A stretch of DNA of 64,000 bases from the NCBI GenBank assembly GCA_019414665.1, contig DXLO01000003.1:1-64000 (forward strand), written 5' to 3'. Each line of letters starts with the position of its first letter. Position 1 is the first letter of the stretch. This stretch comes from Bacteroides sp. (GTDB taxonomy: Bacteria > Bacteroidota > Bacteroidia > Bacteroidales > Bacteroidaceae). A model generated the notes under the pieces. The model searched no databases, was not told the origin of the DNA, and was given only the letters and a program-made list of their open reading frames with translations. Of this stretch, positions 44,504 through 53,448 are shown piece after piece. A program made the translations under genes and the position numbers.

Positions 44504-45121
44504 TTACATAGTTCCAGTAAAAACAGTACGGTTTACAATAGAACGTCCCAATGTAACCTCATCTGTATATTCCAGTTCATCACCGATGGAAATACCTCTG
44601 GCAATCATTGTCAGCTTGACATCATAGGGAGCCAGTTTTCGAAAGATATAAAAGTTTGTAGTATCTCCTTCCATCGTTGAACTTAATGCGAGAATCACCT
44701 CTTTGACTGTACCCGATTTCACACGTTCCACCAGACTTTCTATCTGCAAGTCAGAAGGTCCTACACCATCCATAGGAGAAATAACTCCCCCTAATACATG
44801 GTACAATCCCTTATACTGCTGGGTATTTTCTACAGCCATTACATCACGAATGTTTTCCACCACGCATACCGTCGAAGCATCCCTCGATGAGTTGGAACAA
44901 ATCTGGCAAACATCCGTATCGGATATATTATGACAAACCCTACAATATTTTACCTCACGCTTCAGTGTTATGACGGCATTGCCAAATGCCTCCACTGTCT
45001 GCAAATCCTGACGCAGCAGATGTAACACCAGCCTCATGGCAGTTTTTCTTCCTATACCGGGAAGCTTGGCAAATTCTCCCACTGCTTTTTCCAATAAAAC
45101 GGACGGATACTGTTGACTCAT
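44504..45121 (-). CDS. recR: Recombination protein RecR (205 aa)
   Basis: RecR works with RecF and RecO in recombinational repair. It has the N-terminal HhH segment (LPGIGRKTAMRLVLHLL), the zinc finger CRVCHNISDTDVCQIC, and the toprim domain with VVENIRDVMAVENTQQYKGLYHVLGG. The start at 45121 (MSQQYPSVLLEKA) gives the normal 205-residue length; the frame is open further upstream but lacks family sequence. A possible -7 box lies at 45142-45149. Confidence 0.96.
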   Translation of the reverse strand: MSQQYPSVLLEKAVGEFAKLPGIGRKTAMRLVLHLLRQDLQTVEAFGNAVITLKREVKYCRVCHNISDTDVCQICSNSSRDASTVCVVENIRDVMAVENTQQYKGLYHVLGGVISPMDGVGPSDLQIESLVERVKSGTVKEVILALSSTMEGDTTNFYIFRKLAPYDVKLTMIARGISIGDELEYTDEVTLGRSIVNRTVFTGTM

Positions 45122-45141
45122 TAGTTCATTCAATTTGTCGG

Positions 45142-45149
45142 CAAAAATA
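45142..45149 (-). promoter_or_regulatory. -7 box of recR; comment on the 45122-45424 gap
   Basis: TATTTTTG on the minus strand, ending 20 bases before the recR start. The other part of the 303-base intergenic stretch between recR and the TPR gene is AT-rich and holds no gene I can support; the TPR promoter box is at its right end. Confidence 0.45.
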
Positions 45150-45390
45150 CAAAAAAATAAACTATCTTTCATGCTACAGAAAGAACATCGCAAAATTTTA
45201 CCAACCATCCATCCGCCCAATCCCCCAGAGATTATTTCTTCCCAGACAACATTTCGCTATATAATAAAGGTAATACGTTCTGTCAAAACATTCCTAAGCA
45301 AGGCATAAGTATGCTATTAATTGTTAAAAAAGTGATTTAAAACATAATATTTTTCTTACTTAAAATATTTATTGTTTCAAGAAAACTCTC

Positions 45391-45398
45391 TACTTTTG
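45391..45398 (+). promoter_or_regulatory. -7 box of the TPR protein gene
   Basis: TACTTTTG matches TAnnTTTG and lies 26 bases before the 45425 start codon. -33 is weak. Confidence 0.5.
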
Positions 45399-45424
45399 TG
45401 CCTGACATAAAAACAACTTTACTT

Positions 45425-46036
45425 ATGAATACAATGAAAACACTAATACTTACCGTTGCATGTTGCCTGATGGCAATCGCTCAAACACAAGCTAAAGATT
45501 TTGTCCGTCCGGAAAGTTCCAATTACATAAAAGGAGTAGAAGCACTGAATGCAGGCAATGCAGAACAAGCTTACCAATACCTGAACGAAGAAATCAACCA
45601 AAATCCGGACAATGGTTATGCACACTGTTACATGGCGCTGGTATGCAATTTCTACGGCGATATGAAACTGGCACTGTATGCTGCCAACGAAAGTGTAAAA
45701 CTTATTCCGGAAGAAGATACAGAATACCGCTCGTTTGCATACTATACCCGCGGCACACTTTACATGAACGCTCAGGCATACGATCTGGCAGAGAAAGATT
45801 TGGACGAAGCTATCCGCCTGACTCCCTCAGATGCAGAGAATTACAAGACCCGTGCTGAAATTCATATGGACAAAGGCGAGTACGATGATTCACTGGCTGA
45901 CCTCCAGACAGCTATCAAACTCGACAGTCATGCTGATGTATACGACTTGATGATGCAACTGCTGGAAGCTAATCCAGATCCGGCTTTCTTCGATAAAGTA
46001 ACCTCTTGTTATCAGGGGGTAACAGCCAACAGATAA
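45425..46036 (+). CDS. Secreted TPR protein (203 aa)
   Basis: A signal peptide (TLILTVACCLMAIAQTQA) is followed by tetratricopeptide-like repeats: NYIKGVEALNAGNAEQAYQYLNEEI, NPDNGYAHCYMALVCNFYGDM, TRGTLYMNAQAYDLAEKDLDEAI and TRAEIHMDKGEYDDSLADLQTAIKL. Likely a periplasmic scaffold that binds partner proteins. The start at 45425 (MNTMKTLILT) is used because the upstream codons overlap the promoter box; 45434 is also possible. Confidence 0.85.
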   Translation: MNTMKTLILTVACCLMAIAQTQAKDFVRPESSNYIKGVEALNAGNAEQAYQYLNEEINQNPDNGYAHCYMALVCNFYGDMKLALYAANESVKLIPEEDTEYRSFAYYTRGTLYMNAQAYDLAEKDLDEAIRLTPSDAENYKTRAEIHMDKGEYDDSLADLQTAIKLDSHADVYDLMMQLLEANPDPAFFDKVTSCYQGVTANR

Positions 46037-46069
46037 GATTGAAGACCAATCAGATTATTTTTCGATACA

Positions 46070-46105
46070 GGAAGAGCAGAAGGTAATTTTTCTGCTCTTC
46101 CTTTT
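46070..46105 (+). terminator. Terminator after the TPR gene
   Basis: GGAAGAGCAGAA (46070-46081) pairs with TTCTGCTCTTCC (46090-46101), 12 bp with an 8-nt loop, followed by TTTTATTTT. Confidence 0.9.
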
Positions 46106-46252
46106 ATTTTGTCCAGACGTCAAGTAAAATATTCCCCCGACACGCTCTACATAACCTATCCGGCTTCTCAAGAAACTTTATAATCTTTTCTATATTCAGC
46201 ACAGACGTAAAGCAAAGCGAAGCAAAAACAACACATCTTCTAACTTTTTGAT

Positions 46253-46283
46253 TTTGACACAAGGTATTTATTTGCTATTTTTG
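46253..46283 (+). promoter_or_regulatory. Promoter of the first POT transporter (TTTG-N19-TATTTTTG)
   Basis: TTTG at 46253-46256 and TATTTTTG at 46276-46283, spacer 19. The start codon at 46332 follows after a leader of about 42 bases. Confidence 0.75.
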
Positions 46284-46331
46284 CAACGTTTTTCGCTGCA
46301 AATAATAACATTTTATCAAAATAGGAACAAA

Positions 46332-47879
46332 ATGAATCAGACAAAAGGACATCCGAAAGGACTTTACTTACTCTTCGTAACTGAAATGTGGGAACGATTC
46401 AGTTATTATGGCATGCGTGCCTTGTTCATGCTTTACATGGTGCAAGCCTTGCTGTTCGATAAGGAAATGGCTTCACAAGTTTACGGAAGTTATACAGGGC
46501 TGGTATACCTTACCCCACTGATTGGCGGATACATTGCCGACCGCTACTGGGGAAATCGCCGCTCCATCGTAGTGGGAGCATTGACCATGGCGGCAGGACA
46601 GTTCATGCTTTTCCTGAGTGCATGCTATTTTCATCAGGTAGAACTAGCCAAATGGCTGATGTTTATAGGACTGGGACTGCTGATTTTAGGTAACGGATTC
46701 TTCAAGCCTAACATATCGACCATGGTAGGACGTCTGTATACAGCCGACGACAAACGTAAAGATTCGGCCTTCACCATCTTCTACATGGGAGTGAATGTAG
46801 GATCTACCCTTGCCCCGCTGATATGCGGACTAGTAGGTAACACGGGACATCCGGAAGATTTCAAATGGGGATTCCTGGCAGCATGTATAGGAATGGTACT
46901 GGGAGCTGCTGTTTTCCAGATATTCAAGAATAAATATATCTGCGATCCGGACGGTAACCCTGTAGGTACGGTCCCTTCTAAAGCTGATTGTAACACACAA
47001 AAGGCCTCACAGACAGGCAAGGAAAGTAATAAGCGTACTATATGGATGGCTGTGGGAACTGTTTTACTTACCATTCTGTTTTCTGTAAACTGGAATGGCA
47101 ATGGTGGTATCTTTGCTGGAGCCGACTGGATTGGCTCACTTATTTATGCTACGACTATCGTTATGCCCATCATCATCATTACCGACAAGAGTCTGAGCCG
47201 TACCGAACAAGCCCGAATCGGTGTAATATACATCATCGCTTTCTTCGTGATATTTTTCTGGGCAGCCTACGAACAGGCAGGAGCTTCACTTACCTTCTTT
47301 GCTGACGAACAGACCGATCGCCACATCGGCAGCTGGGAGATGCCCGCAGCTTATTTCCAGTCTTTCAATCCGATTATGATTGTAACACTTGCTCCTATAT
47401 TTGCCGCCATCTGGTCATTCCTTGGCAAACGGGGCATCGAACCCAGTTCACCGCGTAAGCAAGCCATCGGTCTGTTGTTACTCTCATTAGGTTATCTGTT
47501 CATTGCTTTCGGTGTAAAAGATGTACAGCCCGGCGTGAAAGTCAGCATGATCTGGTTGACGGGCCTGTATCTCATTCATACCATGGGTGAGCTTTGCCTT
47601 GCTCCTATCGGACTGTCACTGGTATACAAACTCTCTCCGGTACGCTTCTCATCACTGCTGATGGGTGTATGGTATCTCAGTACCTCAGCTGCCAATAAGT
47701 TTGCCGGTGTGTTGAGCGGCTATTATCCGGAAGGCGGTGTAACCAAGACTTTCCTGGGTTACCACGTAGAAAACCTGTTCGATTTCTTCATGTTGTTCGT
47801 TTTTATGAGTGGAACAGCAGCTGTTATTCTTTTCATTCTTTCAGGTAAGCTACAAAAGATGATGAAAGGGGTTGAATAA
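46332..47879 (+). CDS. POT family peptide/H+ symporter (515 aa)
   Basis: A 12-plus-2-helix major-facilitator transporter for di- and tripeptides. The proton-coupling motif ExxERFxYY is EMWERFSYYGMR in helix 1, and the POT signature GGYIADRYWGNRRSIVVG is intact; the mid-part has FFKPNISTMVGRLY and the C-terminal half FYMSLS-like helices. The start at 46332 (MNQTKGHPKG) is chosen because the upstream part reads as leader. It converges on a second POT gene (48291-49847). Confidence 0.95.
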   Translation: MNQTKGHPKGLYLLFVTEMWERFSYYGMRALFMLYMVQALLFDKEMASQVYGSYTGLVYLTPLIGGYIADRYWGNRRSIVVGALTMAAGQFMLFLSACYFHQVELAKWLMFIGLGLLILGNGFFKPNISTMVGRLYTADDKRKDSAFTIFYMGVNVGSTLAPLICGLVGNTGHPEDFKWGFLAACIGMVLGAAVFQIFKNKYICDPDGNPVGTVPSKADCNTQKASQTGKESNKRTIWMAVGTVLLTILFSVNWNGNGGIFAGADWIGSLIYATTIVMPIIIITDKSLSRTEQARIGVIYIIAFFVIFFWAAYEQAGASLTFFADEQTDRHIGSWEMPAAYFQSFNPIMIVTLAPIFAAIWSFLGKRGIEPSSPRKQAIGLLLLSLGYLFIAFGVKDVQPGVKVSMIWLTGLYLIHTMGELCLAPIGLSLVYKLSPVRFSSLLMGVWYLSTSAANKFAGVLSGYYPEGGVTKTFLGYHVENLFDFFMLFVFMSGTAAVILFILSGKLQKMMKGVE

Positions 47880-47891
47880 GCTTGACTGTTA

Positions 47892-48027
47892 TTCAATAAA
47901 CAACATTATCCCCCCAACAGGCACAAGCAGACATTTATTGAACAATAATAACCAAGAAGCTCTTTAACCTTCTCTCCTATACTTTCTGATTACATAACAG
48001 AAAGTTTCAGAAAAGGTTAAAGAGCTT
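47892..48027 (+). other. Stacked hairpins after the first POT gene
   Basis: First, TTCAATAAA (47892-47900) with TTTATTGAA (47934-47942). Then a 15-bp perfect stem AAGCTCTTTAACCTT (47957-47971) with AAGGTTAAAGAGCTT (48013-48027), which encloses ACTTTCTG (47981-47988) with CAGAAAGT (47998-48005). The last structure is followed by GTTTTAT and is a likely terminator. The remainder of the 411-base gap (48028-48219) holds no gene I can support. Confidence 0.7.
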
Positions 48028-48219
48028 GTTTTATCTCCACATACAGAGAAAGATAAAATCTCGACTTCTTTCCAGAAAGACAGTATTGACATCTTTTATT
48101 TCCTATGCAAAAACGCCAGTAAAATAGGGTCCCATTAATATAGCGTATCAGATCATTCAACAGAATGCTTCCAGGGAGTCGACATCACAGAGAAATCACC
48201 AAGACCTTTCCCTAAAAAT

Positions 48220-48262
48220 CAAGGCGTACAGACCGAGTTTAAAACTCATTCTGTACGCCTTG
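48220..48262 (-). terminator. Terminator of the second POT gene
   Basis: CAAGGCGTACAGA (48220-48232) pairs with TCTGTACGCCTTG (48250-48262), 13 bp perfect, 17-nt loop. On the minus strand it follows the POT stop by about 28 bases and ends in GATTTTTAG. Confidence 0.8.
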
Positions 48263-48290
48263 CAGTTTTATATAAGATTTATCTGCCCGA

Positions 48291-49847
48291 TTACTTAGCT
48301 ACACGTTCCAGCCATTTCACCATGAACAGCATTACTCCCATTGAAATGAAGCATACTATCATGAAAATTGCCCAGCAATATCCGATAGGAATAGCGTTAT
48401 ACATAAGAGGACCGATCCACAACAGGAGATTACCTACTGCTGTTGCACCGAGCCATAATCCCTGACAAAGTCCCAAAAGATGCTTTGGAGCTACCTTCGA
48501 AACGAATGACAGTCCAAGTGGTGAAATAAACAACTCAGCTACAGTAAGCAGGAAGTAAAGTACAATCAAAACCCATGCTCCTGCCTTAACCTGCTGGTCA
48601 ATAGGCAATTCTCTATATTCAGCAGCAGAAGGATAACTCATAATGAGTGAATATGCTGCCAGGAAGAGATAAGCCAAACCTGCGATAAGCATACCGATGG
48701 CAATCTTACGCGGAGTAGAAATCTCTTTACCTCTTCTTGAAAGAGAACCGAAAATCATCATAATAATCGGAGTCAATGTAATAACAAAGAAAGGATTAAC
48801 TGCCTGCCATATTTCCGGAGCGATTGTCGATGTATCAACGAAGTCTCTCGCAAAGAGTGAAAGTGAAGTACCATTCTGATGGAATGAGAACCAGAAGAAA
48901 ATAACAACACCCAGCACTGCAAACAATGCGTAAAGACGCTGTTTGATTTCCTTCGCCATAGCAGCCTTTTCTTCAGCTGAATAAGTAACAGCAGCAGCGG
49001 CTTCTTTCTTTCCCGGATTTGGGAACTGACTCTTGGTAACAAAGAAGATAATCAAAGAAATAAGCATTGCTGCAACAGATGCAACAAATGAATAATGAAT
49101 ACCTTCATTAAATATCTGCAAATACTGTGCACAAGAAGCAGCCATATCGGTAGTTTCACCTACACATTGTGACATCAACTGATTCAGGTTACCCATAGCC
49201 TCAGCCGACATTCCCTCTGCACCTTTTGCTATATAGTCATGACACAAAGCAGGAAGACTCGCATTATAGACCATATCGTGTGCACTCAGCCACCAGCTTC
49301 TCAACAGAGGAGCAATAAACGGAGCTACCAGTCCGCCGATATTGATAAACACATAAAAGATCTGGAATCCAGAATCTCTCTTGCTCTTAGCTTCGATCAG
49401 TTCTTTTTCCCCCTTTGTAGCAGCCTCAGCTTCAAGATTATCGTACATCTGGCCTACGATAGCCTGAAGATTTCCCTTGAACAGACCATTACCAAATGCT
49501 ATGAAGAACAATGCAATACAAGTAAGTGTAAGCAACCATGATGTATTGCCTGCGTTAGCAGTAATAGGAATAGATAATGCAATATATCCAATAGCCATCA
49601 CCACAAGGCCGGCCATGATTGTACCTTTATAATTCTGCTTTCTGTCAGCAATCAGACCCCCTACAAGACTTAACAGATAGATACCTGCATAAAAGAATGA
49701 ATAGATAAGTGTACTTTTTTCCTCACTTATACCAAATTTAGAACAAAGGAACAACACCAGCACAGCGTTCATGATGTAGTAGCCAAAACGCTCCCCCATA
49801 TTAGAAAGTGCAGCAGGTATCAGACCTTTAGGATGCTTGTTAAACAT
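48291..49847 (-). CDS. POT family peptide/H+ symporter (518 aa)
   Basis: A second proton-coupled oligopeptide transporter, clearly different from the first. The helix 1 motif is NMGERFGYYIMNAVLVLFL, and the signature GGLIADRKQNYKGTIMAG is changed in its second half. Middle region GNGLFKGNLQAIVGQMY matches POT. Extra residues near 180-260, with a hydrophilic loop containing three cysteines (CHDY, CVGE, CAQY), set it apart. Substrate could be peptides or dipeptide-like compounds. No partner in the operon. Confidence 0.92.
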   Translation of the reverse strand: MFNKHPKGLIPAALSNMGERFGYYIMNAVLVLFLCSKFGISEEKSTLIYSFFYAGIYLLSLVGGLIADRKQNYKGTIMAGLVVMAIGYIALSIPITANAGNTSWLLTLTCIALFFIAFGNGLFKGNLQAIVGQMYDNLEAEAATKGEKELIEAKSKRDSGFQIFYVFINIGGLVAPFIAPLLRSWWLSAHDMVYNASLPALCHDYIAKGAEGMSAEAMGNLNQLMSQCVGETTDMAASCAQYLQIFNEGIHYSFVASVAAMLISLIIFFVTKSQFPNPGKKEAAAAVTYSAEEKAAMAKEIKQRLYALFAVLGVVIFFWFSFHQNGTSLSLFARDFVDTSTIAPEIWQAVNPFFVITLTPIIMMIFGSLSRRGKEISTPRKIAIGMLIAGLAYLFLAAYSLIMSYPSAAEYRELPIDQQVKAGAWVLIVLYFLLTVAELFISPLGLSFVSKVAPKHLLGLCQGLWLGATAVGNLLLWIGPLMYNAIPIGYCWAIFMIVCFISMGVMLFMVKWLERVAK

Positions 49848-49890
49848 AAATAATGAAGATTTTAATGATTAATAAATTTAATATTTTTCG

Positions 49891-49898
49891 CAAATATA
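49891..49898 (-). promoter_or_regulatory. -7 box of the second POT gene
   Basis: TATATTTG on the minus strand matches TAnnTTTG and lies 43 bases upstream of the start codon. -33 unclear. Confidence 0.5.
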
Positions 49899-49910
49899 TA
49901 AAAAAGTGGC

Positions 49911-49938
49911 AAAAACACAGGCAATTGTCCTGTTTTTT
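49911..49938 (-). terminator. Terminator of ybaK
   Basis: ACAGG (49917-49921) with CCTGT (49929-49933), extended by A5/T5 with one bulged C; on the minus strand it is followed by TTTTTGCC. It lies about 85 bases after the ybaK stop and before the POT promoter. Confidence 0.65.
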
Positions 49939-50023
49939 CAATCTTTTCGGTATAAAACAACGAAAATATTAGCACAAATCGAACAAAATTCGCCCATGTT
50001 TCAAACAAAACGTCACCACGTTC

Positions 50024-50512
50024 CTATTCACCGAACAGTGTGCAGACTTCGGCACGGCTAACCTTTATCAAATCGTCGGGAGCCAACTTGACCTGCAAGC
50101 CTCGCACACCCGCACTGACATAGATATAAGGGAAATCATTGCATGTATGATGAATATACGTAGGAAAATGTTTTTTCATGCCTATTGGAGAACATCCTCC
50201 CCGAATATACCCTGTCAACGGAAGCAGTTCCTTGACGGGAATAAGGTCGCATTTCTTGTTTCCCGAAACCTTCGCAGCCATTTTCAGGTCAATTTCATGC
50301 TCACCCGGAATCACACAGACAAAATAACCCGATTTGTCTCCGTGAAGTACCAGTGTCTTGAAAACCTGTTCGATATTCTCACCCAGGGTAGCGGCAACAT
50401 GTACACAACTCAAATCGTTTTCATCAACTTCATAAGGTACAAGTTCATATTTTATCTTATCTTTATCCAGCAAGCGTGCCGCATTCGTCTTTGCTATTTT
50501 TTCTTTTGCCAT
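50024..50512 (-). CDS. ybaK: Cys-tRNA(Pro) deacylase YbaK/EbsC (162 aa)
   Basis: An INS-superfamily editing protein that hydrolyses mischarged tRNA, mainly Cys-tRNA-Pro. The YbaK fold is evident from TNAARLLDKDKIKYELVPYEVDE at the start, and the catalytic lysine stretch KVSGNKKCDLIPVKE with the following TGYIRGGCSPIGMKKHFPTYI (written in part). Length is normal. It lies just downstream of uvrA (27 bases) and may share its transcript. Confidence 0.93.
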   Translation of the reverse strand: MAKEKIAKTNAARLLDKDKIKYELVPYEVDENDLSCVHVAATLGENIEQVFKTLVLHGDKSGYFVCVIPGEHEIDLKMAAKVSGNKKCDLIPVKELLPLTGYIRGGCSPIGMKKHFPTYIHHTCNDFPYIYVSAGVRGLQVKLAPDDLIKVSRAEVCTLFGE

Positions 50513-50539
50513 AATAACCTGATTGTTTTTATCGCTTAA

Positions 50540-53371
50540 TTACTGATTTTCCAACTCTTCTTTAATAAACCGGGGCGTATATCCCTTATCCGATTTTGCA
50601 ACTTCCTCAGGAGTCCCGCATGAAAGCAGTTGTCCTCCACCTCTACCTCCTTCTGGGCCCATATCGATAATATAGTCTGCCATCTTGATAACATCCAGGT
50701 TATGTTCGATGACAATAACTGTATTTCCTTTATCTACCAGCTTGTTCAGAACCGTCATCAGCACACGTATATCTTCAAAATGCAAACCGGTAGTCGGCTC
50801 ATCCAAAATATAAACGGTTTTACCCGTATCGCGCTTCGAAAGTTCTGTTGCCAGCTTCACGCGCTGACTCTCACCACCCGACAAAGTAGTAGAAGGCTGT
50901 CCCAGCTTGATATATCCCAGTCCGACTTCCTGCAAAACCTTTATCTTATTCAGTATCTGAGGAACATTTTCGAAAAACTCTACCGCACGGTTGATGGTCA
51001 TATCAAGCACATCGGCGATAGATTTGCCTTTATAACGCACTTCCAGCGTTTCTCTGTTGTAGCGCTTACCGTGACAAACCTCACACGGAACAAATACATC
51101 CGGAAGGAAATTCATTTCGATCGTTTTATACCCATTTCCTCCACAAGCCTCACAACGTCCTCCCGAAACATTGAATGAGAAACGTCCCGGCTTGTATCCG
51201 CGTATTTTGGCTTCGGGAAGCCCCACAAACAGATTACGGATATCAGAGAAAACACCGGTATAAGTTGCCGGATTGGAACGAGGCGTACGTCCAAGCGGTG
51301 ACTGGTCGACATTCACCACTTTATCAATGTATTCCAGTCCTTCTATCGCATCATAAGGCAAAGGCTCTTGCAAAGAACGGTAAAAATGCTGAGAAAGAAT
51401 AGGCTGAAGGGTATCATTTATCAAAGTAGACTTACCGCTTCCCGAAACTCCGGTTACACAAATCAGCTTGCCCAGTGGAAATTCCACATCTACCCCTTTC
51501 AGATTATTTCCTCTGGCTCCACGCAGCCAAAGTGATTTGCCATTTCCCTTCCGGCGTTCGGCAGGGACTTCAATCTTCATCTTTCCATTCAGATACTGCG
51601 AAGTAAGTGTAGAGGTCTTAAGCATCTCTTCCGGAGTTCCGGCAAACACAACCTCACCTCCCAGTCGTCCAGCCTTCGGCCCCATATCTACCACATAATC
51701 GGCAGCCAGCATCATGTCTTTGTCGTGTTCTACCACAATGACAGAGTTTCCCAAGTCGCGCAACTCTTTTAAAGAGTTAATCAGCCGGATATTATCCCGT
51801 TGATGCAGACCGATGCTCGGTTCATCAAGAATATACAGTACATTAACCAGCTGCGAACCAATCTGTGTGGCCAGACGGATACGCTGGCTTTCTCCTCCCG
51901 ACAAGCTTACAGAAGAACGGTTCAGTGAAAGATAATCCAGTCCAACATCCAGCAAGAATTTCAGACGGGTACGTATCTCCTTCAATATCTCCGCAGCAAT
52001 AATACGCTGCTTACTTTCCAAATGTTCTTCTACATGCATCAGCCAGTCATAAAGCTCGCTTATGTCCATGGTAGAAAGCTGATAGATGTTCTTGTCATGA
52101 ATACGAAAATGAAGAGCCTCCTTATTCAACCGCGCTCCCTTACACTCCGGACATACATCAGTCTTAGCAAACTGTTCTGCCCACTTTTGGGCTGTGGCCG
52201 AAGCATCCTTCTCCTGCATCATCTGAATGTATTTCACAATACCTTCGTAAGTCACAAAGTAATCCGACGATGCATGTATCAGCGAACTCTTGATTTTCAG
52301 ACGTTCGTCTGCCCCATACAGAATCTCGTTTATGGCATCTTCAGGCAACTCCGAAACAGGAGTCTTCAATGTTGCTTCATATTTCTCCAGCAGCGCTTCT
52401 ATCTGCCAGAATATCATCACATTCTTATATTTGCCAAGTGGAGCGACAGCACCTTCATAAATAGAGAGTGAACGATCGGGAATTACCTTGTCTACATCTA
52501 TCAGATTGACATATCCCAATCCCTTACAGCGCGGACAGGCGCCTTGCGGAGAGTTAAAAGAAAAATTATGCGGAGCCGGCTCCCTATACGAAAGTCCCGT
52601 AACCGGACACATCAGCCGCTTGCTGTAATGGCGCACGCTCTCAGTCTGTGCATCAAGAATCATCAGTAAGCCATCACCCTGCTGCATGGCAGTCGCCACA
52701 CTTTGCTTCAGACGTTTTTCTTCCTTCTCCGTAACTACCGTTTTATCTATCACAACCTCGATATCGTGATTTTTATAACGGTCCAGCTTCATGCCATGCA
52801 CAATCTCCTTCACATCACCGTCTACACGCACATACAGGTATCCTTTCTTGCGTATCTGTTCGAATAATTCTTTATAATGTCCTTTACGGGTACGTACCAG
52901 CGGAGCAAGAATATAAATACGCCGGCCCTTATAGTCGCGATGAATCAGATCCAGAATCTGCTCTTCTGTATATTTTACCATTTTTTCACCCGACAGATAT
53001 GAGTAGGCAGTTCCCGCACGGGCGAAGAGCAGACGAAGATAATCGTATATTTCGGTAGTAGTACCCACCGTAGAGCGAGGATTTTTGTTAGTTGTTTTCT
53101 GTTCAATGGAAATCACAGGACTCAGTCCGGTTATCTTATCCACATCCGGACGTTCCATTCCACCCAGAAAATTTCGCGCATAAGCAGAAAACGTTTCGAT
53201 ATAACGTCTTTGTCCTTCGGCAAAAATCGTATCAAAAGCCAATGAAGATTTCCCGCTTCCACTCAGACCCGTTATGACGGTCAAACTCCCGCGGGGAATT
53301 TCCACATCTATATTTTTTAGATTATGTACACGCGCTCCTTGTACATTTATCGTTTCTTTTACGTCTTCCAT
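50540..53371 (-). CDS. uvrA: Excinuclease ABC subunit UvrA (943 aa)
   Basis: Damage-recognition ATPase of nucleotide excision repair. Two ABC ATPase modules: the first Walker A GLSGSGKSS is at residues 35-43 and the second GVSGSGKST; the signatures LSGGESQR occur in both (NRSSVSLSGGESQRIRL and LSGGESQRVKL). Zinc fingers CPRCKG and CEACGGNGYKTIEM-CEVCHGKRY (in part) are intact. I prefer the start at 53371 (MEDVKETINV), because the upstream ATG at 53389 is at the very start of transcription given the -7 box at 53397-53404. Confidence 0.97.
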   Translation of the reverse strand: MEDVKETINVQGARVHNLKNIDVEIPRGSLTVITGLSGSGKSSLAFDTIFAEGQRRYIETFSAYARNFLGGMERPDVDKITGLSPVISIEQKTTNKNPRSTVGTTTEIYDYLRLLFARAGTAYSYLSGEKMVKYTEEQILDLIHRDYKGRRIYILAPLVRTRKGHYKELFEQIRKKGYLYVRVDGDVKEIVHGMKLDRYKNHDIEVVIDKTVVTEKEEKRLKQSVATAMQQGDGLLMILDAQTESVRHYSKRLMCPVTGLSYREPAPHNFSFNSPQGACPRCKGLGYVNLIDVDKVIPDRSLSIYEGAVAPLGKYKNVMIFWQIEALLEKYEATLKTPVSELPEDAINEILYGADERLKIKSSLIHASSDYFVTYEGIVKYIQMMQEKDASATAQKWAEQFAKTDVCPECKGARLNKEALHFRIHDKNIYQLSTMDISELYDWLMHVEEHLESKQRIIAAEILKEIRTRLKFLLDVGLDYLSLNRSSVSLSGGESQRIRLATQIGSQLVNVLYILDEPSIGLHQRDNIRLINSLKELRDLGNSVIVVEHDKDMMLAADYVVDMGPKAGRLGGEVVFAGTPEEMLKTSTLTSQYLNGKMKIEVPAERRKGNGKSLWLRGARGNNLKGVDVEFPLGKLICVTGVSGSGKSTLINDTLQPILSQHFYRSLQEPLPYDAIEGLEYIDKVVNVDQSPLGRTPRSNPATYTGVFSDIRNLFVGLPEAKIRGYKPGRFSFNVSGGRCEACGGNGYKTIEMNFLPDVFVPCEVCHGKRYNRETLEVRYKGKSIADVLDMTINRAVEFFENVPQILNKIKVLQEVGLGYIKLGQPSTTLSGGESQRVKLATELSKRDTGKTVYILDEPTTGLHFEDIRVLMTVLNKLVDKGNTVIVIEHNLDVIKMADYIIDMGPEGGRGGGQLLSCGTPEEVAKSDKGYTPRFIKEELENQ

Positions 53372-53388
53372 ATCCTTAAAATCAATCA

Positions 53389-53425
53389 TATCTTTGCAAA
53401 GATAATGCTTTTTTTTGTACTTTTG
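53389..53425. promoter_or_regulatory. Overlapping divergent promoters of uvrA and the LysM gene
   Basis: TATCTTTGCAAAGATA (53389-53404) is a perfect 16-base palindrome made of two TAnnTTTG boxes back to back. The minus-strand copy (53404 to 53397) serves uvrA. On the plus strand, TTTG at 53393-53396 can also act as the -33 of TACTTTTG at 53418-53425 (spacer 21) for the LysM gene, so one base pair set takes part in both promoters. Confidence 0.6.
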
Positions 53426-53448
53426 CCACTCAACAAATACAAACGAAA

